Source of the DNA: Planctomycetota bacterium
Lineage (GTDB): Bacteria; Planctomycetota; Phycisphaerae; Sedimentisphaerales; SM23-30
Assembly (NCBI GenBank): GCA_029573975.1
Contig: JAKQBU010000490.1
Coordinates: 1 to 5,645 of the forward strand
Direction: 5' to 3'
DNA: 5,645 nt
The notes under the pieces are model-generated. The model had not been told where the DNA came from, ran no database searches, and saw only the letters and a program-made list of their open reading frames with translations. Both the position numbers and the translations under genes were made by a program. This document shows positions 1 to 5,143 of this stretch, piece after piece (positions within the stretch are counted from its first letter, which is position 1; each line of letters starts with the position of its first letter).

Positions 1-45
1 AATCCTGCCCGTTCTAACGGACAGTTGATGTGATGTTTTGCGAAA

Positions 46-87
46 CTCGCACGGCTGGCGGCCCATGATGGTTCCCAGCCGTGCGAG
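46..87. promoter_or_regulatory. 13-bp perfect hairpin in the leader region
   Basis: Bases 46-58 (CTCGCACGGCTGG) are the exact reverse complement of 75-87, with a 16-base loop between them. A smaller hairpin follows (GGAGC 95-99, loop 100-105, GCTCC 106-110) and then an A-rich run at 114-123. Read on the plus strand there is no T-tract after either stem, so neither is a standard plus-strand terminator. Read on the minus strand the large stem is followed only by TTTCG, which is weak. It may be a 5'-UTR structure of the gene at 244, an operator-type dyad, or the end of a gene outside the window. The helix is plain in the sequence; its role is not known. Confidence 0.5.
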
Positions 88-203
88 GGATGCGGGAGCG
101 TATAAGCTCCTGGTAAAAAAAGAAAGGCGGTGATGAGGTAAAGAAAAGTTGAGGAAGAAATGTGTGTGTTTTTAGTGTTTTTGGTTTTGTTTTTTTATGG
201 TTT

Positions 204-226
204 GGCAAAGTCATGTGAACTTTGCC
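204..226 (+). promoter_or_regulatory. Hairpin directly upstream of the ribosome binding site
   Basis: GGCAAAGT at 204-211 pairs perfectly with ACTTTGCC at 219-226 across a 7-base loop. The stem ends four bases before the GGAGG at 231-235. It follows a strikingly T-rich tract (about 167-197). A helix at this spot could tune ribosome access or protect the transcript's 5' end, but the function is inferred from position only. I could not find a convincing -35/-10 pair in bases 1-243. Confidence 0.4.
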
Positions 227-230
227 CAAC

Positions 231-246
231 GGAGGAAATGAAAATG
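231..246 (+). promoter_or_regulatory. Ribosome binding site that sets the start at 244
   Basis: GGAGGA at 231-236 lies 8 bases (counted from the end of GGAGG) before the ATG at 244, which is ideal spacing. The in-frame ATG at 238 is only 2 bases away and too close. An in-frame ATG at 160 has a weaker GAGG at 151-154, but would put an extra hydrophobic segment in front of a complete signal peptide. The start at 244, giving MKK then a hydrophobic core, is preferred. Confidence 0.75.
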
Positions 247-954
247 AAGAAATGTGTAAAAGGTTTGTTAGTGGTTCTTGCTGTGATGCTCGTGGCATCA
301 CCTGCTTTGGCAGCGACTGCGATTAGTGTAAACCTCGTAGCCGGAGCTGGGGCTGGAGGAACTGTGGGAACACAAACGGCTGGCGCTGTATCCGTAGGAA
401 ATTGGAATGACTATGTGGGTATTACCACTCCCATGACTGATTTGATGGACAGTTTGGGTAACACGACGGCTGCTTCGTTTGCATTAACCAGTTCTGGAAA
501 CGCCATTCCCTTTGCAGCAACTTCTGTTGGCGGCACACCCGTTATTCTTAGCGATCCAGGTAGCAGTGCTATGCTGGATGGTCACTATTATGAAACGAAT
601 GTAACTCTGAGTGCTGCGTTTACCGGTATTCCTTATGCAACTTACGACCTTTATGTTTATTACAACAGCAGTGCGGTTGGAAATGCACAAGATTTCACGA
701 TTCGAGGAACTTCAATGTCTCTAAAGGGTTATGAAGTGCCGGGTGTGGATACCGCCTTAGTGGAATCCGATGGCACCATTAATGGCAATTATGTGGTATT
801 CCGTGGTTTGACTGCCTCTGACGTAACCATCGATGATACTATGGACACTTATTATGTTTACATGAACGGCTTCCAGGTTGTGGAAGTTCCCGAACCGCTG
901 ACGATGAGCCTGCTGGCTCTGGGCGGTCTGGCGCTGGTTCGCCGCCGTCGCTAA
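244..954 (+). CDS. Exported PEP-CTERM protein built of one secreted module
   Basis: The product is 236 residues. Residues 1-23 form a typical Sec signal peptide (MKKCVKG, a Leu/Val core, then SPALA with cleavage likely after Ala23). Residues 26-212 form one beta-rich, Gly/Asn/Tyr-rich module with blocks such as VGNWNDY, AMLDGH, YDLYVYYNS, GNYVVFR and MNGFQVV. Residues 215-236 are a PEP-CTERM sorting signal: VPEP, a short hydrophobic helix (MSLLALGGLALV), then RRRR at the extreme C-terminus. Such tails are recognised by an exosortase (EpsH/XrtA-like), which would anchor or release the protein at the envelope; no exosortase is in this window. The same module recurs at residues 931-1113 of the protein encoded next door. 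The module's biochemical role is not known to me; a surface or carbohydrate-binding role is a guess. The third codon positions are less GC-rich than in the neighbour. The gene is followed by its own terminator. Confidence 0.9.
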   Translation: MKKCVKGLLVVLAVMLVASPALAATAISVNLVAGAGAGGTVGTQTAGAVSVGNWNDYVGITTPMTDLMDSLGNTTAASFALTSSGNAIPFAATSVGGTPVILSDPGSSAMLDGHYYETNVTLSAAFTGIPYATYDLYVYYNSSAVGNAQDFTIRGTSMSLKGYEVPGVDTALVESDGTINGNYVVFRGLTASDVTIDDTMDTYYVYMNGFQVVEVPEPLTMSLLALGGLALVRRRR

Positions 955-970
955 GGATTGATAACCGTTT

Positions 971-988
971 CGTATCCTTCAGGATATG
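971..988 (+). other. Small hairpin between stop codon and terminator
   Basis: TATCC at 973-977 pairs with GGATA at 982-986 around a 4-base loop; one G-T wobble and a C-G pair extend it to 971-988. It sits between the stop codon at 952-954 and the terminator stem at 994. It may stabilise the transcript's 3' end, or may be incidental. Confidence 0.35.
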
Positions 989-993
989 AGTAT

Positions 994-1026
994 GGGGCAG
1001 GCCAAAAACCCTGCCCCAATTTTTTC
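994..1026 (+). terminator. Rho-independent terminator after the PEP-CTERM gene
   Basis: GGGGCAGG at 994-1001 is the exact reverse complement of CCTGCCCC at 1010-1017, with an 8-base loop (CCAAAAAC). The stem is followed by AA and a run of six T at 1020-1025. This is a standard intrinsic terminator 40 bases after the stop codon of the upstream gene. It ends only 20 bases before the ATG at 1046, so transcription of the downstream gene must come from read-through or from a promoter overlapping this site. It also argues against translation starting at the ATG at 986, which would place the whole terminator inside the reading frame. Confidence 0.88.
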
Positions 1027-1032
1027 TTGTAT

Positions 1033-1048
1033 AAAGGTTTTCAGTATG
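1033..1048 (+). promoter_or_regulatory. Weak ribosome binding site for the CotH-family gene
   Basis: AAAGG at 1033-1037 lies 8 bases before the ATG at 1046. It is a modest match to the anti-Shine-Dalgarno, weaker than the GGAGG of the upstream gene. The start at 1046 is chosen because it gives a complete signal peptide (MIDSTFRYLL through GLLGA) and begins just after the terminator. Confidence 0.5.
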
Positions 1049-4000
1049 ATTGACAGCACGTTCCGGTATCTTCTGATTAGTATGATCACCTTGGGGGCCA
1101 TGACGGGGTTGCTGGGGGCGGAAACGCCCGGCATCGTCATCAACGAATTCATGGCCGCCAACGACAGCACCATCGCCGACGGCAACGGCGAGTATTCCGA
1201 CTGGATCGAGCTGTACAATAACTCCGGTGCCGCGGTGGACCTGACCGGCTGGTTCCTGACCGACGATCCGGATGATTTAATCCGCTGGCCGTTTCCCGCC
1301 GGTGTAACGCTGGACGCCGGTGAATATCTGCTCCTGTTTGCCTCCGGGCAGACCGCGTATCCTTATCTCGATTCCCAAGGCTATTATCATACCAATTTTA
1401 AACTGGATAAGGACGGGGAGTATCTGGCCCTGGTGGAAAGCGACGGACTGACCATCGCGGATGAGTTTGCCCCCGAATTCCCGGTGCAAACGGATGATGT
1501 TTCCTATGGACTGTGTTCTTTTCCCCCCGCCGAGCCGGTGCGGACCTATCTCGATAACCCCACCCCCGGCACCTCCAACCAGCCCGCCTGCACGGTGCAG
1601 GGCTGGTATGCCCCGCTCTTCTCCCGTGCGCCGGGCGCCTTTGCCGAGCCTTTTTCGCTGACGCTGACCACAACCGATCCCGACGCGGATATTCGCTATA
1701 CCCTCGACGGTTCCGTGCCGACCGAAACGTCCACGCTCTATACCGCACCCATTCCGATCAGCCTGACCACCATGGTGCAGGCCCGCCTGTACAGCCCGAC
1801 TCTGCCCGACGGCGGCGAGGTGGTGAGCAATGCCTATCTGGCACTGGATGCGGATGTCCTGGATTTCAGTTCCAATCTGCCCATCGTTCTGATCGATACC
1901 TTCGGTGCTACGCTGGATCAAGAGACCTTTCGGCTGGCCTCCACCGTTTTCATCAATACTGCCGACGATGACCGGGCGGATATTGCCACCGACCCTACCG
2001 ATTTTGCCGGTAGAATCGGTATTCGCATTCGTGGAAACAGTTCCACCTATTTCTTCGAAAAGCAGCAGTACGCCTTCGAGACCTGGGACGAATTCAACGA
2101 AGATAAAAAGGCTTCCATCCTGGGTTTCCCCAGAGAATCGGACTGGATTCTCAACGGGCCTTATTCTGACAAAACTTTAATGCGTAATTATCTGGCTTAT
2201 ATGTGGAGCAATCGGATCGGCCGCTACGCCGTGCGAACCCGTTTCGTCGAAGTGTTTCTCAATACTTCCGGCAGCGGCAAAATATCCGCCGCCAACTACG
2301 ACGGCCTGTATGTGTTCATGGAAAAAATCAAACGGGATGACGACCGCGTAAACATCCAGAAGCTGGAACCGACCGACAACAGCGAACCAGAAATTTCCGG
2401 CGGGTACATTCTCAAACGGGACTGGGAAGGATCTCATTTCTCTACCAGTCTGGGTGTGCCGCTGCTATATGAAGAACCCAAGCCGGAAGATATTACTCCT
2501 CAGCAGGCCGCCTGGATCAAAAACTATTATGATGACTTTGAAACGGTTTTACACGGTTCCAACTTCACCGATCCGGTCAACGGCTATGCGAAATATATCG
2601 ATACCGATGCCTTTATCGACAATAATCTGCTGGTCGAATTAACCCGAAATCTGGACGGCTTCCGCGCCAGCTACTATATGCACAAGGATCGCGGCGGCAA
2701 GCTCAATCCCGGTCCGATCTGGGATTATAACGTGGCGCTGGGCAACGCCGACTGGGAGGGGCGGGCTGATTATCTGCCGGAAGGCTGGCGGGTGTTATAC
2801 GATGCCCCCTATAGTGAACGCCAGTGGTATCCGCGTCTGTTCGAGGACCCGGAATTCCGGCAAAAATGGGACGATCGATGGGTCGAGCTACGAAAGGATT
2901 TGCTTTCGACCGACCGGCTCATGGCCGATATCGATGATGCTGCTGCCCTGCTCCAGGAAGCGCAGATTCGTAACTTCACGCGCTTTCCGATTCTGGGAAC
3001 CCACATAACATTTAATCCGCCCGGTGCGGAACAACGGAACACGTATCAAAAAGAAGTGGACTGGCTGAAGGACTGGGTCCGGACCCGCGTCACCTGGATC
3101 GACAACCATATCACCCGCCCGGTCTTCAACCAAAACGGCGGGCGGGTCTTCAGCGGCTATATCCTGACCATGTCCCTCCCGGATGACGTTTCCGGCCAGA
3201 TCTACTATACCATCGACGGCTCCGATCCCCGCCTGCCCGACGGCAGCCTTTCCCCCGCCGCCCTGGCGTATATCGAAACCGGTCCTCTCACCCTGACAGC
3301 CAACACCCATATCATCGCCCGCATCAAAAACGGCCCTGTCTGGAGCACGCCAAACGAGGCCCGCTTCAGCGTCGGCCCGCTGCTGTTCATCAACGAATGC
3401 ATGGCCGACAACACCGCCACCCTCGAAGATCCCGATGAACCGGGTGAGTTCCCCGACTGGATTGAATTATATAATCTTTCTCCGGATTCGGTTGATGTAG
3501 GGGGTATGTATCTGACCGATGATCTCGATGATCCGACTAAATACCAGGTCCCCGCCGGCCTGGCCATCCCCTCCGGCGGCTATCTTCTTTTCTGGCTCGA
3601 CGACGACGGCACCCAGGGACCCACCCATACGAATTTCAACCTGAATGCCGTCGGTGAGCAGATCGCCCTAATCGACACGGAAGGCATTACGGCAATCGAT
3701 TCCGTTACCTTCGGTACCCAAACCGCCGATGTCTCCTATGGCCGAATCCCCGACGGCGGCGATTCCTGGAAATTCTTCCCCGAACCTACTCCCAGCGCCA
3801 CCAACTATTATCCAGCCGGCATGACGACCGGCGATGCCATCAGTGTCAACCTGATCTCCGCGGGCCAGTCGGTCGGCAGCTTGACCGCCGGGGTGGTGCC
3901 GGTCGGCAACTGGAATGATTATCCCGGTGATTCTGGTGCGATGATACTAAAAGATAGCACCGGCATCCAGACAATGGCTTCCTTTACCTTTTCCAGTTCC

Positions 4001-4855
4001 GCCGGTGCCTTGTTATGGCACAACGGCGGAGCGGCCATCCCCGACGATCCCGGCAGCAACGCCATGCTCGACGGCCACAACTACAATTCCTATGGCAATA
4101 TCGTCAGCGGCACCTTCACCGGCATTCCCTATGCCGAATATGATTTGTATGTGTACTACAACAGCGGCGCCATCGGCAATAACTTCCAGACCTTCACCCT
4201 CCGCGGTACTTCCACCTCCCTGGTCGGTGCGGAACTGTATTCCGGCGCTGATACCAGCCTCAGAGAATCCAACGGCACAACCGATGGCAATTATGTTGTC
4301 TTCCGCGACCTGACAGATTCCCAACTTACCGTCGATGCCACCGCCACCGCTGGTTATGTTTATCTGAACGGCTTTCAGATTGTCAGTACCCAATCCGGCA
4401 CGATTGTCATTCATGCCTGGAATTCCACTCCCGCCAAGGGCACCCTCGACATTCCGCCGGCCATGTTTTTATTCTGGCAGTCCCTCGACGGCCTCCCGCA
4501 CGATGTGTACTTCGGCACCGACCCCGACGAAGTCGCCCAGGCCGATGTCCATACCGCCGGCATCTACCAGGGCCGCCAGCCAGCCGCCCAAACTTCCTTC
4601 GATCCCTTCGGTGCCAGCCCGATGGCCTGGGATACCACCTATTACTGGCGCATCGACGGTGTGGACAATTCCACCAATCCCGCGACCATTACCAACGGAA
4701 CCCTCTGGTCCTTTACCACCTTTACGCCCCTGTGCCTGCTCCCGCCCCGCGGCGATACCAACCATGACTGCCTGGTCAACCTGGAAGATCTACTCAATCT
4801 GGCCGAAGACTGGCTTTCTTGCGGCGTTATTCCACCCGACGCCTGCCCCTTCTAA
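1046..4855 (+). CDS. Secreted CotH-family kinase, multidomain with dockerin-like end
   Basis: The product is 1269 residues. In order: signal peptide 1-25 (cleavage likely after GLLGA); lamin-tail domain ~29-178 (INEF, DWIELYN at 52-58); chitobiase-C-terminal-like domain ~188-269 (RYTLDGSVP); CotH kinase domain ~278-688; second chitobiase-like domain ~691-775 (IYYTIDGSDP at 719-728); second lamin-tail domain ~777-922 (DWIELYN at 804-810); a copy of the upstream PEP-CTERM protein's module 931-1113; an FN3-like domain ~1118-1226 (DVYFGT, TYYWRID); and a single dockerin-like EF loop (D1237, N1239, D1241, N1245, D1248). Kinase landmarks seen are GIRIRGNSS at 325-333, DKTLMRN around 375-381, YDGLYVFMEKIK at 418-429, NLDG with D537, and GPIWDYN with D560. 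D537 and D560 look like the catalytic-loop and metal-binding aspartates; their 23-residue spacing equals that of D228/D251 in Bacillus CotH as I recall it. The family transfers phosphate from ATP to secreted proteins; an extracytoplasmic site is implied by the signal peptide. Some relatives are annotated only as spore coat protein H, but nothing suggests sporulation here. The substrate is unknown. The kinase core looks intact. Confidence 0.92.
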   Translation: MIDSTFRYLLISMITLGAMTGLLGAETPGIVINEFMAANDSTIADGNGEYSDWIELYNNSGAAVDLTGWFLTDDPDDLIRWPFPAGVTLDAGEYLLLFASGQTAYPYLDSQGYYHTNFKLDKDGEYLALVESDGLTIADEFAPEFPVQTDDVSYGLCSFPPAEPVRTYLDNPTPGTSNQPACTVQGWYAPLFSRAPGAFAEPFSLTLTTTDPDADIRYTLDGSVPTETSTLYTAPIPISLTTMVQARLYSPTLPDGGEVVSNAYLALDADVLDFSSNLPIVLIDTFGATLDQETFRLASTVFINTADDDRADIATDPTDFAGRIGIRIRGNSSTYFFEKQQYAFETWDEFNEDKKASILGFPRESDWILNGPYSDKTLMRNYLAYMWSNRIGRYAVRTRFVEVFLNTSGSGKISAANYDGLYVFMEKIKRDDDRVNIQKLEPTDNSEPEISGGYILKRDWEGSHFSTSLGVPLLYEEPKPEDITPQQAAWIKNYYDDFETVLHGSNFTDPVNGYAKYIDTDAFIDNNLLVELTRNLDGFRASYYMHKDRGGKLNPGPIWDYNVALGNADWEGRADYLPEGWRVLYDAPYSERQWYPRLFEDPEFRQKWDDRWVELRKDLLSTDRLMADIDDAAALLQEAQIRNFTRFPILGTHITFNPPGAEQRNTYQKEVDWLKDWVRTRVTWIDNHITRPVFNQNGGRVFSGYILTMSLPDDVSGQIYYTIDGSDPRLPDGSLSPAALAYIETGPLTLTANTHIIARIKNGPVWSTPNEARFSVGPLLFINECMADNTATLEDPDEPGEFPDWIELYNLSPDSVDVGGMYLTDDLDDPTKYQVPAGLAIPSGGYLLFWLDDDGTQGPTHTNFNLNAVGEQIALIDTEGITAIDSVTFGTQTADVSYGRIPDGGDSWKFFPEPTPSATNYYPAGMTTGDAISVNLISAGQSVGSLTAGVVPVGNWNDYPGDSGAMILKDSTGIQTMASFTFSSSAGALLWHNGGAAIPDDPGSNAMLDGHNYNSYGNIVSGTFTGIPYAEYDLYVYYNSGAIGNNFQTFTLRGTSTSLVGAELYSGADTSLRESNGTTDGNYVVFRDLTDSQLTVDATATAGYVYLNGFQIVSTQSGTIVIHAWNSTPAKGTLDIPPAMFLFWQSLDGLPHDVYFGTDPDEVAQADVHTAGIYQGRQPAAQTSFDPFGASPMAWDTTYYWRIDGVDNSTNPATITNGTLWSFTTFTPLCLLPPRGDTNHDCLVNLEDLLNLAEDWLSCGVIPPDACPF
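3836..4384 (+). repeat. Second copy of the module of the PEP-CTERM protein
   Basis: This segment encodes residues 931-1113 of the CotH-family protein and matches residues 26-212 of the PEP-CTERM protein (bases 319-879) over its full length. Shared blocks, in the same order, are AISVNL, VGNWNDY, DPGS-x-AMLDGH, FTGIPYA-x-YDLYVYYNS, RGTS-x-SL, GNYVVFR-x-LT and YVY-x-NGFQ. By eye about half of the positions are identical, with few gaps. In this copy there is no PEP-CTERM tail; it is followed directly by the FN3-like domain. The homology is visible in the sequence. The direction of copying is not. Confidence 0.85.
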
Positions 4856-4866
4856 ACAGCCGCCTC

Positions 4867-5115
4867 GCCCGCATTTCTCACGGGGTTTTGACGAAAATAT
4901 TGATAACTCCAATGATTCAGTGCGTCTTATGTGCTATTTTGGGAATCGTCAACCTCGACCGTCTGTTTTCAGCGCGAATTTGTGGCCGCCTTCGAGGCCG
5001 CAGGAGCTATCATCCGCAGGCCTATACGTATATAGGTTGAGGACAGATAGCGACGAGAACGAAGAAGGCGGGCAAAAAGGCCGCTGAAAATCGAAAGTCC
5101 GTGAGAAATGCGGGC
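4867..5115. mobile_element. MITE-like or structured-RNA unit with 17-bp inverted ends
   Basis: Bases 4867-4883 (GCCCGCATTTCTCACGG) are the perfect reverse complement of 5099-5115. Inside are more pairings that nest without crossing: TTGACGA 4888-4894 with TCGTCAA 4946-4952, continued by AAAATA 4894-4899 with TATTTT 4935-4940; TTTTCAGCG 4966-4974 with CGCTGAAAA 5082-5090; CCGCCTTC 4986-4993 with GAAGGCGG 5064-5071; and the terminal hairpin CCTATA-CGTA-TATAGG at 5021-5036. Together they fit a three-way junction closed by the outer 17-bp helix. No transposase is encoded and no convincing reading frame lies within. No target-site duplication is evident at either edge. A non-autonomous transposon (MITE) is the simplest reading; a structured non-coding RNA is the alternative. 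It fills most of the gap between two convergent genes. Confidence 0.55.
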
Positions 5116-5143
5116 TAGCCATGAACTGGCATATGCGGTGCTT

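Noticed and set aside
1007..1035. Promoter for the CotH gene using TATAAA at 1030-1035 as -10
   Set aside because: No -35 element lies at the right distance (the position falls in the terminator stem), and the leader would be only a few bases.
986..1045. N-terminal extension of the CotH-family protein starting at the ATG at 986
   Set aside because: It would run through the whole terminator stem and T-tract and put 20 non-conserved residues in front of a complete signal peptide that begins at 1046.
1277..1921. Long minus-strand frame inside the CotH-family gene
   Set aside because: It lies wholly opposite a gene with clear domain homology, has low-complexity Gly/Arg/Ile-rich content and shows no recognisable domain; a codon-bias shadow.
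4924..4952. Minus-strand promoter inside the repeat (TTGACG, 17-base spacer, TAAGAC)
   Set aside because: The -35 is good and spacing ideal, but the -10 matches only about half of the consensus, and no gene follows on that strand toward lower coordinates before the CotH stop.
4912..5040. Short plus-strand frame inside the inverted-repeat unit (ATG at 4912)
   Set aside because: It encodes only about 42 residues, has no good ribosome binding site and overlaps the predicted helices; a spurious frame is more likely.
4380..5087. Plus-strand frame overlapping the end of the CotH gene and running through the inverted-repeat unit
   Set aside because: Its first half is a Pro/Ser-rich shadow of the FN3-like and dockerin-like coding region; the rest only crosses the repeat by lack of stops. 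No ribosome binding site or domain supports it.
4856..5125. Target-site duplication flanking the 249-base unit
   Set aside because: The bases just outside 4867 (CCGCCTC) and 5115 (TAGCCAT) do not match as a direct repeat, so insertion by transposition is not proven from the edges.
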